Shown piece by piece: positions 27,501-42,500 of a stretch of DNA of 64,000 nucleotides. Below the pieces are notes generated by a model. The model was given only the letters and a program-made list of their open reading frames with translations, had not been told where the DNA came from and ran no database searches. How positions within the stretch are numbered: position 1 is the stretch's first letter; each line of letters starts with the position of its first letter. The position numbers and the translations under genes were made by a program. Origin of the DNA: Dastarcus helophoroides (taxonomy: Eukaryota > Arthropoda > Insecta > Coleoptera > Bothrideridae); NCBI GenBank assembly GCA_028583605.1, contig CM053326.1:7200587-7264586 (forward strand), in the 5' to 3' direction.

Positions 27501-30500
27501 CTCAATAGATAATAAAGCAAACCAAAATGTGCAAAAGGTTACTCAAAAAAAAAAGTAATACTGTTGCGCGTTATCGGTTCGAATGATTAACACTTGGTGA
27601 ATTGTAACCACTTTATTTCAAAACTGAACCCGGAACTACAATTGACTTACTAAACTGACCAACTAATTAACACTGTTTAATTAACTAACTCATTCGTTGA
27701 CTTCTCACTAACTAAGGGGAAAGCCGACCGCCTTATATAGGTCCCGTTTCGAGTTCTGGAACAAGCAGATAAGACTTATCGTTTGCCGAAATTTCTGGAA
27801 CGCTTATCTGCCCTTTGATTCATTATCGCGGCCGCTTCCCCATATCAAATTTGCTAGAAAATTCCTAACCAAATTTAAAATTACATTTTGTTTCCCTACT
27901 AATGTATTTCATAGGAATGCCATAGGCGTAGCGAGAATAGAGCAGGGTGGGGCACTTGCCCCCCCCTGGCTCCTGAAGCCGCCGAAATTTTACATTCAGT
28001 TTTAAATATTTTCTTGAAAATTCGTAATTTCTTTGGAATTTCGACATTTTTTGATAATCCCAATTTTTTTCACATTTCGTGATTTTTCACAAAATTTGCC
28101 TTTTTTAATTTATGGATGGCAAATGTTGGCTTTCTCTGGAAAATTCCAAAGTTTTACTAAATTTTGACGTTTTTTTCGAAATTTTCAATAGTCTGAAATC
28201 CGTTTCCGCTTTTGCGATTTTGTTACATTAATCTTTTTTTCGAAATGCCGCTAGTTTTCTCAGAATCCGGCTTTTTTTGGAAAAATTCAAATCCAATTCT
28301 TTATGTTCCAGAAAATTTCAATTTTTTCGTCGAAGTTCTCTATCTCAAAATCTTTTTTTTTTTAAATTAGTCTACAATTATTTTCAAAATTAGTCTACAA
28401 TTATTTTCTTAATTAGACCATTTTTTCAAAATTTAACTTTCTGTGCAAAATTTCAATTTTTTTCTCGAAGTTTCGGCTTTCTCCTCGACATTCATCTTTT
28501 TCTCTAGATTTTTGTTACTATTTTTGTAAAAGTTTTTATTTGTTAATGTTGACTTTATTCACAAAATTCGACTTTGTTTTTTGACACTCTCTCAAAGATT
28601 TCGAATCTCCTCTCAATTTCGATGAATTGCTTGGGATTTTTCTGAAAGATTCAATCTTCTAGAATCTAACTTTGCAAAAATTTTGACTGTTTTCTTAGAG
28701 TTTGCTTTTTTGTCGAAATCTTCATTTTTATCTTAAAATTCGATATTTAGTGTTTCTAGAAGTTTCGACTTTTTGCTTGAAATTCGTCTTTTTATCGAAA
28801 TCATGCCTTTATTTCTTAAAATTGTCTTTTTCCTAATTTTTTTTATCAAAAATTCAAAATTTCGCCTTCATTCTCAAAATTTCTTTTTTTGAAATGTTCT
28901 TTAAAAAAATTATTTTTCAAATTTCCTTTATTTATCTTAATATTTGTCTTTTTTCAATATTCTGCTATTTTTCTTAATATTCGTCTTTTTTCTGAATATT
29001 TCGACTCTTTTAAATTAAACTTTCCAAAAGTTTCATCCTGTGTCACAAAATTCGCGTTATTTTCGAAATTTCGACTTTTAGGTCGCCATTTTTCATGTTA
29101 CTCGAATTGTAGACATTTTCCACGAAATTGGCTTTTCCTTGAAATTTATAGTTTTCTAAAACTCATTTATGTTCTCTAAATTCGATCAGAATATTAATAA
29201 AAACGTAAAAATGTTGAGAAAAATCATTTCTGTATCTGTGTTTAATTTTTTGTTTAAAGAAGAAATTGAACGTCTTTACCGAAATTTATATTATGTCAAC
29301 ATTTAAATAAAAAGGTAAACATTTCAAAAAAACTATTTTTGGCACATTGCGATTTTTTGAAACTCTACCTTTTCCGAAAACTACATCTGTTTTTCACAAA
29401 ATTGGACCTTTGAACATTTTGACTCTTTTCGATTTTACGTTTTTCAAGTTTTTTCAAAATGAAATTTTATTTTCTGAAAATTGTAACTTTCTGTAAATTT
29501 GTCTTTCGAAATTACGACTTTATTTGCTAAATTCTGCTTAACTTCCTTCTCTTGGAAATTCTGATATTATCTAGAAATTTTGATTATTTTCTCGAAATTT
29601 TGACGATATTTTTTGAAAATCATTTTTCTTGTTCGACTTTTATTGATTTTCTTTCAATTTAACTTACTGGATCTCCACTTGTTTCTTCAAATTCATCTTA
29701 TTCTCGGTATAACATGTATCTCCAAGTTCGATGTTTTGTTTCTAAAAATTTCTGCCTCCTAATTTCGGATTTTTCTTAAAAATTCTATCATTTTATCAAA
29801 ATTAGACGAAATTTTAATAAAATTTTGAGAATAATATTTTTAGAATATTTTCGAGAGAAAGCTTTCTTGTAAATTTAGGTTATGTTAAAATTTAAATAAA
29901 ATAAAATTTTAACAGAAGTATTTATGAATACTTCAAATTTTTTTTCATAAAATTTGTGTTTTGGAAATTTCAACTTTTTTTTAGAAATTCCAGCTTTTTG
30001 GAAATATTCCGAAAGATTCAGATTTTATTATTTGGATAATTAAAACTTACTAATTAGAAAATATATTATTCTTAAACTAAAATATTTAGCAAATAAAACA
30101 TGACCAAATATTTACTGAAAATAGAGGACGTATAAATATGTGCATGTATATAGTAAGTCTACAATAAGTTTTCCAATCGAATGTGCTGCTGTCATTTTTT
30201 GACATTTTCACGTATGTTGATTACTTGATTCGTACTCACCAAATTGACATTTAACTTTGATATAAAAATTCTGCTGGAATAGAAGAGATCCACTAACGAC
30301 TGTTTTTTGGGGCTTTTCGAAAGTAGAATTCAACAATAAAAAAAAATTTCTTCCATTTTAACATCAAATCAATAAAATATTTTTTTAAGGTTACGTTTGT
30401 TCACTTCTCTGTCGATCAAGTAAGGAACATACGTAAACATGACAAAAAATGACAGCAGCAGACCAAAAAACTCTTTATGCACACGATATGCATATATGTA

Positions 30501-33500
30501 GCAATTTTAAGTAACTTCTACCTATGGTTAATTGTATTTAGGGAAGTAAAAACCTTTTTCCCTATTTCTTATTATTTATGGCATTTTCCTATTACAGAGT
30601 GAGCGGAAGCAGTGGTGAAATTAGACTTAATGACACCATCAGAGATGACAGTCCACGCTTTCGAAAACTGGTTGCCTACATACCTCAGGACGAAGAACTC
30701 AGGTTAAGTTTGACGTCAAAAGAAGCAATGATGTTTGCTGCTCATTTAAAGCTAGGATACTCGGTTTCAACTGAATATAAAATTGAACAGGTAATTTTTT
30801 TAACGCATTCAATTAAAACAGCTGCTGTCACAATTTTTAAGCTGTGTGGCAAATAAATATCAATGTAAGAAACGCCCAAAAAAATATTCTCGGCAATCAG
30901 GTGGATCATGTGATAACATATGACACATATGTCTAGAGAGTGGGGTGATGTCCATATAAATATTCAATATCAGACTCTGAATATCAGAAGCTAAATATGA
31001 GACGGTGATAATTTTGTCAAAAGCTAGAAACTGATCGACATCATAAAAAAACAAAGATTAAATATATCGTCCGAAGACTTTCTCTACAAATGGGCGCAAC
31101 CTTTTCGTAAGAACAAGAAATACAAGAAGACAACACACACTCTGAGCCTCGGGGCCGATCCTTTCATACATATCGATGAACGCACAAGGCGCTGAAATTC
31201 TAGGTTAAGGGCCTTTTTTTAGTCCTCTGAAACAATTAAGGATGCTGTGTAGGTCTTTCGAGTAGAACGTCTAATCTACTCGGAGTAGCACTGTAGTGAA
31301 AATCGTTGCTAAAAAATGATTGCAATTATTGAAAACTAGGAAGCCACCGACCACCTTACCTGAATAAATTTTAACATGTCTTTAGAAGTGCCCCAAATGT
31401 TTATTTAGTTCGATCAATAGTTAAGATTGCAATTCTTAAAAATAAATAATTGATACCAATAACTATAACCGTAAAACTATCAAGTGCGACCACTTTGAAA
31501 GTGATCATTTATTGCAAACAACGTTGAAATTGATAAAAAAACGTAATTTTTATTAAAACATGTCTTCGGAATTTTGAGAGCCACTTCAAGTTTGAAATCA
31601 AAATTTCTGAAATGTCCAAAAATTGTCTAAACAAACTTAGCTATATTATTATTAAATGCGGAGGTTTGACAAAAAAGTCGAAATTTCAAAAGTAAAATCA
31701 TAGACTCGAGGAAAAAATAGCGGCCTAGTTTGCCCCTTTGTTACCTGAGAAGGTCCGAAATTTCACTCTTTATAAGTGAATCAAAATCAAAAATGTATTA
31801 TACCGGGTCTTCATTAATGTCCGAGTCCCACGTGACCGCATTGCTTCTCTCTCCTAGTGATTTCAGTTTCTATAGGTTTGGTGCAAAAAAATGACAGGAC
31901 AGTATAGGGACTAAAAATTCGGACAGTTCATGAGCGTTTCGTACTTATAAGCTATACCAAATTTTTTATCTTTTTCATGCAACAGTATTCAAGCTGAAAA
32001 GATCCTACTAGGCCTATCAGACACAATATTTACTTTAGTAAGGTGAATATTGTTTGTCTAGCCTGTAATAATCTTAAAGGGCACGTTTAAATGTGATATA
32101 TTTATTTAATCCCAATTCCCCCAAGAATGAAGCGCCACTGACAGGCAGGGAACATCAACCAGCTGATAGTTAGGGACTTTATGATTTATTTTATGCATAA
32201 GCAATATCCAGTCACGTGGGACTTGGACATTAATGAAGAACCTGTATTAACAACTACTATTACTAAAATGTCGACCCAAATGTCCTAATGCACAGGGTGA
32301 GCGAAACTCGATGTCTCAGCTCTACTGCAAGAAAAGGAAGGGTGGTATAAAATTCTGAAAAAAGGTTCTTAATTGGGGTTGAGAAAGGTCTATTTTATAA
32401 CAAATCTGTATAATTTTTAATATTTAAAAACCAAAGTAATGACGGCACGAATTTTTTTTCTCCAGAAACATACCTCTATTTTTGCACATTTTAAAAGAAC
32501 TAATTTTCCTAACAAACTTTGCAAACCAAATAATTTGGTATCTTGTTCCGTTAAAAAGTTATAATAAAAATTATTGCAAAAAAATATTATTAAAAATTCT
32601 AAATCGTTACGATTTAATCAAACAGTCTTTTAAAACAAATCTATTAAATATCTTTAGGCTTGAAATAAGATGTTCGGGGTACCTCAGAGCATATTCATCT
32701 GCTTTTCTAGGGTTCTTTGGGATTCCCCATAAACTAATAAATAGTATGTCGTTTGAGTGAACATTTTTCAAAGTCAAATGGCAACAAAAATGTTTGTTAA
32801 CCATTGGTTGAACTATTGACAGATGCCGCATGCTTTGATTTTTGATTATTACATTTCCAAAGTCTCTTTGTTTAAATCGTAGTAATTACGAATTTTTAGT
32901 AATACTTTTTTTACAATAAAATTGCTTACAACTTTTTGACTGAAAAAGATAGAAATTTTTTTTATTTACAAAAATTCTTTGGAAAAATAAGCTTTTTTAA
33001 ACATGTAAAAATATAGATATGTTTCTGGAAAAAAAAGTTCAATGATGTAATTACTTTTGTTTCTCAATATGCAAAAATATACAAATTTAGCTTAAAATGG
33101 ACCTTACCCACTCCAATTTAAAAACCTTTTTTCAGATTTCTTATATCGTTTTTCATTTCATTGAAATAGAGCTGAGACATCGAGTTTCACTCACTCTGTA
33201 CATATCAAAAGATTTGACTATTTATCAGGTTCAGAGTTTAGGATTGAAGGTACCAAAGTAACAAGATCTAATTAGATCGAAACCGGTCTTTAGTTTCAAA
33301 ACCTTGAATCCGAAAAAGAGAGCCACCGTTTGCTAAGTTTGTGGCTCATATGTTAATATGTCGGCTGCTTACAATCCACTGCACACGTTTAAAGGGCTGC
33401 ATATTGTAGTCTAAATTGGTTGCATTCCATTTGCATCTGATTGATAATAATTTTTTGAAATTTTATGATAAAAGTTGAAATTTCAAATTTATGTACAAGG

Positions 33501-36500
33501 CGAAATTTGAGGTTCGTAATTAAACTGCTAAAAATAACTAAAACTTGATAATACAAACTGGCAATTCTGAAGAAAAAGAAAATCTCCAAATTGTAACTCA
33601 TTTTAAAAAAATTATTACGAAAATGTCTCGAAAATTCAAAGGAAGGCTTCGAAATGATAATTTCCAAAAAAACATTGCAGTTTTCAAAATTACATCTGAA
33701 ATTTAGAGAAAAAAAGTCGAAATTTCAAGATTATTAACTATCTCTACAAATTCTAGACAGAAGAAAAAGTATTGAATTGATAAAATGATCGAAATTTTCA
33801 AGGCGAAATTTTGCAACAAAAATAAAATCATGACACAAAAATCCAGCAGATCTACTACTATGCTTTCATTATACATAGAAGGGTGCATTTTGCAGTCTAC
33901 GTCGTGTTCTATTTGTCCTTAGGCCCTTTGAAAACTTGTTTTCACACTGAATGGTAAATGGCGTTTATAGAAGTTACTTGTGGTGGGTAAGAGTTCAAGT
34001 AACTACAATAAGTGCTGGCAGTTGTGCATTTATCTCATTTGGGTTGTAGCCCAGTCGGCGAGGAAATCGCTATAGAGGTGAAAAATACAAACTAATACAA
34101 CAGCGATTTTATTATTGCAATCTATTAGTAGGTCAATTTTGAGCTTATATCTAAGTTGGCGCGGCGCGGGGGGCTGTGCGTCAGCCGCCATTTTGATAAA
34201 CGCGTTTTAGTAAATATCTCGAGAATGGTCAATCCTATGAAGAAAATACAAGAAACCATATTTATAGAAAAATATATAATTTAACTTTTTTATAAAACAT
34301 ATTTTTCTATAAAATGAATATTTTACGAATTATTACAATGAAAAGTTTTTACTTTTTAGTTTTTTCTTAATAGTTTTAAAACGGTTAGCATTTGTTGGTA
34401 ACAGTTAGAATCAAACTTATAGAGCATAAAATTCTCTACAAATTTAATATATATTTTATTTTTCTAAAGTTAATAGTTTGTGAGTTATAGCGCGATGAAG
34501 ATCTAACGGTCTCGATAAATTTTAAGTTACGAATTTCGTCACCACCTAAAGAACATAACACAATAAAGAACTATTCTGTACTGGAAATCAAATGTGTATT
34601 TATGCCAAAGGTGCTTTTAACCACCAAACGCTAATTTGATGAGACAATATAAAATTGTATTTTCAATGAATTGTAGAAAAAACAGTTTCATCACATTAAT
34701 CTATATTAAAAACTATCACATTTAAAAAATATGCCAATGCGGGAAGTATGATGAAAAGAGCATTGTCTGCTCGTAAAGGAGTCACTTCAGCAAAATAATA
34801 CATTTTGTCGACTTACAGGCTGACGCGATCAAAATATTTTTCATGCACAAGCTGCTATTTTGATAGGCCGCTTTTTTATTTAGCCGCTTCTTTTAAGTAG
34901 CCGCATTTGTGCGATACATATTTACGCAGTGGTCGCAATAATTGTAAAATTTTTCAATCTTAAGCGGAGTTCAGCACTACTATAGGTAGCAGTAACAAAA
35001 TATATTTTGTTTCTTGAAAGGGTGTTTCTATGGTAAAAAAAAATGAGTGATTGTTTTATTTGTGGAAAAACTTTAAGTAAAGGTGATGTTGTGAATGTTA
35101 AAAGTAGAGGTATTAGATCTCTTTTAACTGTCAGCAAATTAAGAGGACAGAAGGTACATGACGAATTTCTAAAAAATTTAGAGTCTGTGAGGTAAGTTAA
35201 ATAAAGATAATTGAACTACATAGTTTTCATTGTTTAAGCAGATAGTTTTTTTTTTGAGAAACATCTATCTTTGTTATTAGTGTCCACAAGTCATGTCAGA
35301 AAAATTATGCTGATAAAAGGAAGGCATCTGGGGCTATTCGTCGAAGAAGTCCTACACTACAAATTTTAGGAAAACCCATTTTAAAAAAAAAATGTAGATT
35401 TTCTAATTCTCTTACAATTTTGATAGTTACTGTTATCAATTTCTCTTGTAAGCCGCTTACCAATTTTACTAAACAAAAACTAAAAAAATGAACACTTCAA
35501 CGCTGTTACTTTTTAGAGTAGCAGCCAAAGTAAACATTTTTATCTTTATAGGTTGCTTGTAGTTTCTTCATAAAACCAATTATTCTCAAAATATTTACAA
35601 AAACGCATTTATCAAAATAATGGCTAACGTACGACGTCCCGCGTCGCGACCATTTGGCGTCATAGACAGGATTGTCCCACTAATAGGTTGTATTCATAAA
35701 ATTGCTGTTGAATTATTCTTCAAATACATTTTTCCCACTACGTAACTGTGAAAAAAAAATGAAAAAATGGGAAAGATCATATTGATGTAAAAATAAGTAG
35801 TTTAATATTTTTATTGGAAGCGATTTTTTAGATACATATTTTAAATTATTACGGCAAAAAATTGTCACTTATTTTTTTCTTAATCTACTTCCAAATCGGC
35901 CAACAGCATATTTATAGGGTATAAATAAAACTGTCTATAAATTTTATAAAATTATTTTTGTAAAGATCATAGTTTATAAAAGCTATAATAACAAAAGATC
36001 TAAAATTGTACCTATTCTCCACTTGTACAGTAAATATTGGAGCAATGAGACATTCCAGTTAAAATAACATCTACTGTCGATAAGTCAGCATTTATTTCGC
36101 ATACAACTTGATAAAACGCCGTTTTCTTCATTAACTCGGATAGTTATTTTATTACAGCTCCTAAACTATAAACATTAGAAAAAAATGTTTTATGCAAAAT
36201 GTGTAAATTTTTTTATGATCTACAACTTTGATAATAACTATTATCAATGTAGTGTTATTTGTTTACGAATTATCAAGCAAAAACTAAAAAGAGAAAACAA
36301 TTCAACGTAGTAACTTTTAAAATATTTATCCTATACAAAAATGTTATTAATAAAAAAGATAAGTCATATATTTTTCTACAAATATGGTCTCTTGTACTTT
36401 TTTAATAGGACCAACCATTATCGAGATAATTACATAAACGCGTTTATCAAAATGGCGGCTAACGCACAGCCCCCCGCACCGCGCCAACTTGAATTTATGC

Positions 36501-39500
36501 TCAGAATTAACCTATTAATTGATTGCAATCATAAAATCGCTGTTGTATTATTTTGTACAAAAAAAAGCTTCGCCGACTGGGCTATTGGTTACTTCTGACC
36601 GACGAGTTCTAACAGGACTGAAACCGGCGTTCTGTTGATACCAAACTGAATCCTTATAAATGCCCCAGTTTTTGCATTACAGTTACTAAAGTTGCGCTCG
36701 CCGTACTGGATCGACATTTATAGTTGCTACTCCCTCTTATCTGTTACAGAACATTTAGTTGGTCATTTGTCGAACTAGATGAAAGTAAAGTCCCGCCGAG
36801 GACGTTTGTATCTGTGGATGTTGCGATGCAACCCGTGCCTCATCTACGTGAACTTTGCAATTGCAATTTAGTTTTCATTAGATTCTAATGAAATTAGATT
36901 TCAATTGCATCGTAATAAACTTGTATATATTCGTATATACAAGGCTTATTATCTCAGCAATCTAGGTCGTATTCAATTTGCGGTTTCAGTCTTGAAAGTC
37001 AAAATTTCTAAAAGATGTGGGTCAATATTTTGAAATTGAAAACCAAGATATGCACAAGAAGTAAAACTTTTTAGTTTTACGTCAATACTTTGGGGAAAAG
37101 GGGAGTACAAAGTAAAAATGCAAACATAATGAAGATAACAAAAGTTTTGACGTTTTCGAAAAAATTTCGACATTTCGTAATTAAAAATTCAAGGAGGTCC
37201 AAATTTTAACATTAAATTGAAAGTTTCGAAAAAAAAATAACTATAAAGCTTTCAGTTTAAAGTCGAAACTTTCAAAATTATTTTTGTTTTCCTCATTTGT
37301 TTAAACATTGTTGATAAATCGACTGGTTAATACAACTCAGTTATAACTTGTAATATTTCTATTTTAATATAATTGCATTAATTTGCCATTATCCTTAATA
37401 TTTTAATGTTTATATGTTTATTTTTTATTTTTACAAGCAATCCGGAAGTGCGGACAACCGTTGTGGAGTCCTCTAAAATAGAAATTTACAAATATCGTTA
37501 AAGCGATTTTCGTGATTAGTAAATATTTCTGCTTATCACTATTACGTCCGTCGCGTCTGCCTTGTTTTCAGAAGGTTACATTTCAATGTAAAATCTTATC
37601 AAGGTTTAATAGCACGATGAATAATGTGACCTGTATTCTGTTAAAAACAGCTCCAATAATGAAAAAAACAAAGTCTGAAAAAATTTAAACTTGTAAGTAG
37701 TAATACCGCTAATAATTATTATCAAAATATGTAGGGTCAAACCTACTGCTGTGGAATATTTCGATTATTGTATTATTGCTTTTTATTAGGATATTCACAA
37801 CGCATCTAAATATAAAAACAAATAAGGCGATTAGTTAATTTATAATTCCATCAATCAATATTTATTTATTAAACATAAACATGCACCACAATAATCATAG
37901 GATTACAATGTTTAAATGAAAGTTAAAATACATTTTTTCTGGTTATTCGAAAATCAAAACAAGATATTTGTTTTGGTGCCTATCTGACTGTGCATAAAAT
38001 ATATACATATAATAATTATAGTATAAAATAATAAATTTTACATCGTCTTTTAATCGGTACTCTCACTATGTAATAAATATTTTGTAACTTCAAAAATGTA
38101 TGAAAATTAAAAGAAAAGTAGAGAACAAACTTTGAGATTTAAGTGGATTTAGATCCTAGTTCTCTGTTTCCTCAATAATGAGCCTAGCTCCTATATGACC
38201 TATGTCAAATAAATAAACTTTTCACTATTGCTTAATACTTCGTTGACTTTGTTACGTAGTGTTATTTATTAACAAAAAAAATATAATTATTCGTACCATA
38301 CAGCTATAAATAACTGATAATATGGCAAACTTCCAGGAAACTAGGGTTAAATAAAGCGTTTATTTTTATTTTTAATTTAAGTTTAACGCTAGCACTGGGT
38401 TCATTACCATTTTTAATTAATTCATGTTCTTGCTTCAGTAGAAATATACAGTATTGGAAAGCTTACTTGGCCGTCTTGGTTACAATACATGCGGCTCTCG
38501 GATCGCGTGTAGTCTACCCCTGTATTACTCGGTTCTTTAAACACGTTATTCAAATGGGCTATCTGAACATTCCAATATTCTAGAGTTTTAATAACAAAGA
38601 CACCACTGAAGAACAGCAAAATACTCTAAGAAAAGCACAATTTATGAATTTCACCTTAGCTTTTCTGTTCCAGGTCGTCGAGATTTTAGAATTATTGGGT
38701 TTAGAAGAATGCCACCATACCATGACATCCAGATTGTCAGGAGGACAGAGAAAAAGACTAGCTGTAGCCCTTGAACTTCTAAGCAATCCTCCTATATTAT
38801 TTCTGGATGAGCCAACAACGTAAGTGCCTAAATAACGATTAAATATTGTAACTGTAAATACTGGAAGAGGCATGTCTTGAAGTAATGTGACTATCTGTTA
38901 TGTTGATGAAAAAAGTCCAATTACATATATCTGTAAACTATAGGCGGGAAATAGGGGATATTTTTCCCAATAAAAGTCGATATTAGAGAATAGGACTCTA
39001 TTATTCTTTTATAAGGTACAAACGATTTATCGCGATGGCTCTTCGGTTCCGGTGTATTTTCGGTACTGCTGCGTTTCCTGAGCTCACCCGTCCTGACGTA
39101 GTCAAGTTGCCATCATTTGACAATTGTGCAGTGTGTTTAATGGGATTCCCTAACATATCTTTAGTCGCTTAACGCGCCTAGAGAAGTTTTCACTTCAAAA
39201 AAATATATACGGCACCCACAAATATCAAAATATTTTTGATGACAAAAAAAGATCATCATCGTCATGTCCGAGCCCCCTTTCTAACTTTAGCGCTGTGCGG
39301 TTGCACCTGCCTCGCTACGGCTCTGCTTACACTGATCGAATCAATAAAAGGAAGAGCGGAACGGCGATATTGCGGAGCAATAATCAATGCCAGTGGAAAT
39401 TTAAGTACTAAATGATGCTCTATGTGTATACTAGCACACAACAATTATTAGAGTGAAAATGCCAAACGGAGTAAGTGCCAAAAAAAAAATATGTTTTTCA

Positions 39501-42500
39501 GTTTTTATCTTAAATAAGTACTAAATGCCAGAGACTACTAATTTAAATTAATTAGTTAATTAACTTGATAATAGTAATACATCATAATGTAACTTTTTTT
39601 CTGAAATAACTTTTAACTTCTTATTTGACATTTCCCCCTTTGGTCGTGGATTGTGGATTTGTTGTGGGTTGCCTACAGTTTGGGCCAGCACTTAGGCCAC
39701 TCTTTCCGGGCCCATTGTGCTATCCCCGTGATTGAGGTGTCCTTGGTCATTCATTCAGACACCCAACCTTATTGAGAAACTGAAGAACGTCGCTTGGATG
39801 TATTTTATTTGTTTATTCTTGATTGAAACAGCTTTTACTATAAGCAACTTTATTATTTACTAGTTCTTTATACAATCTTTTATGCTTGTGAAGCTATGTC
39901 GTTCTACGCGCCATCTTCCTCTTGGTGCTTGGCGCTAAATTTAAATATACAACAGGATGCGCCTCTCTCAAACTGGCCACCCTAGGCCAGAAGTCCCCCA
40001 GCGTGGATCCTCTGATTGATGCTAGTGCCGGTCATTGACACATCACGTGCTCGACACTCGCATCTTCTTCTACAACTCGGGTTGTTTATAATTCCCATTC
40101 TATGGAGGTGTTTGTTCAATCGACAGTGACCTGTCCGAATCCTTACACGTTTCCTGAGATTATTCCTTGAGAGTTGTAGGCATAGTTTTGCTCTTTCCAT
40201 GCACGGCATTCTAATGAATGCGTGAGTTTGTCGGCATGTTGTTATTGATGCCCATATGGCTTTGTGTTTACGATAAATTTCTTCGTTAAGTAAGGATCTT
40301 ACGGTTGATCTCGCCAAGGGAAGGGTTGGTTCTGGTGCAACGAATTGTCCCTCCGAACCCTTCCTCATCAGTTTGTCAGCGCGTTCGTTTGCTTTTTTCC
40401 CAGAATGTCCTCTGATCCATATTAGATCAATTGCATTCTCTTGTGTTAGACTTTCTAAAGCTAGGTGGCAATTCCGTACCCTTTGGTATTTCCACTTTAC
40501 AATTTTATAACTATTTGCATTATCTACAGGTTCATTTAGTATGTTGATTTAATCACCATTTTGCGGCTTTTGAGGCGAAATAATAACTGGTATACATTGG
40601 TTAACAAATTAAATAAACGGGCATGCTCCGGCAAATTAGGGGAGTAGGTTCAGAGGACCTTCAGACGAGACGAGAGATTTAGGAAGGGATTTCCTTACCG
40701 TTCTTCATGAACAGTTAACCATTTTCCTTCTGCATAATATGTTCTCCATGTATATTTAAAGCAGTAATGCATTTTTAAGATAGGTCTTATTTTGAAATTT
40801 ATTTATGTCCCATTCTGATCTTCGATCATTTTGATTTTAATTTTGCATCACACTCCTAATATGATCTAACTAAGTCTTTGATAGATGTCATGAAATAGCG
40901 TTTGAAGCATTTATTGCATATAGTAGACAGATTTAAAAGTTTTGTTTTTAAAGTCATTGAAAAATACAAAAAAAATATATTGTGACGAATCAAAAAAAAG
41001 CTGCTACTAGATCATTACATTTGAAGGTTAATCTCAGAAGTTGAGAAAAGTCAACATTTCCACGAAAACCTTACAATTTATTTAAATAACTCACAAAATA
41101 TTTACTTTAAACTTCAATACTCGACTTTTTTTCCTTAAAATTTTCCTCCAGTATTTCATGAAAAACTCGAAATTTTTGAAAACATTCTTTTAATTAATTT
41201 ATGATTTTAAAAGTTTGTTTTTTATTTCGCCAATTCCGAAGTTGCAACTAATTTTCTAAAATTTTATTTTCAAAGTCGAAATGTTAACTTTTTTTGATAA
41301 TGAAATTTAGGGTCCAAAATTTAATAGCTAAACGTTCAAATTATTATTACTGTTTGTTATTATTTTTAGTTATAATTTTCAAAAATTTTAATTCAGATTT
41401 AAAAATAGATACCTGGTTTGATAATATCTAATATTTGTTCAAACATTGTGGAATTTTTAATATTTATTTTTAATATATTTTATGAATTATGAATTTCATA
41501 TTTATTATTTAATTATTCTTTTTTGATGTATGTTCGTACATTTAACAAACATTACAATGTTACTTTTTTATGCTCACTTTACATGTATAACGACCTCTAA
41601 AGTAATTATAAATAGAAATGATAATCTGCATTTTAATGAAAACTTTATCTTCCTTTCTCGACAAGTAAATAGATTGTTTACACTAATTTTTATAAGGTTA
41701 AATTAATAACAATGATTTGTTGATTGGGATATGTTACTTATATTTTTATAAATAATCAAATATTTATTCTAATGATAGAGTCCGTTATCAATAGCAAACT
41801 CATATATTTAGATGACAGTCAAAACTAAGGTCGAACTGACTCGTTGAAGGAAGTTTAGTATTTGAGTCGCGTCAGTCGCTTGGAATCAAGAGATTTTAAA
41901 CACCATACATATTAATTTTGTTTGATGGGACATAAATATAAAACGGACGCAATTAAAGTTCACATTTCTTATGAATCAGAAATTGAAGCTATGGTCTACA
42001 GAATTAGACAATATGAATATTTACTCCTAGGGCCGGGCAATGGATTTTTTTTTGCTTTAGACATACTGCTAACCAATTTTTACAGAATTCGTATGGTGGA
42101 CCATTCCAGCATATCAATTTTAGATCCCTTTTTGATAACATATAAGTTTAAGGGCATATTTGCTTTAAGGGAAACAACATTCAATAAATTTAATGTAAGG
42201 AAGTTCTTTTTTACAATTAAAGCAGATTTCGGCTAACCCTTTTAACCATTTTACTCACCCGGTCCATTTGAGCAATGTCTGGCCAAAACTACGAAGGATT
42301 GAATTTTTCCGACTTCAGGAAAATAGCTCAATGAGCTGTTAATTAGCAGGAATACAGCTTATTGTTAAAAGAACAATTTATTATAATTCCCATTTCACGC
42401 TTCAGCCCTTAGAACGAAGAGGTTTTTAAGCACAATAGTTGTACAGTAAGATTTCAGTATATTTGCGATTGCCATATAATTTGATAATAATAATTTGAAA

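Noticed and set aside
28889..29179. 96-codon plus-strand open frame
   Set aside because: Composed of F/L/S-rich translation of the T-rich degenerate repeat; no start context or domain.
30860..31054. Minus-strand frame just after exon 3
   Set aside because: No domain and no splice or promoter context; lies within intron 3.
41922..42236. 104-codon plus-strand open frame
   Set aside because: No recognisable domain, AT-biased codons, no neighbouring exon or element; kept only as part of an unassigned stretch.
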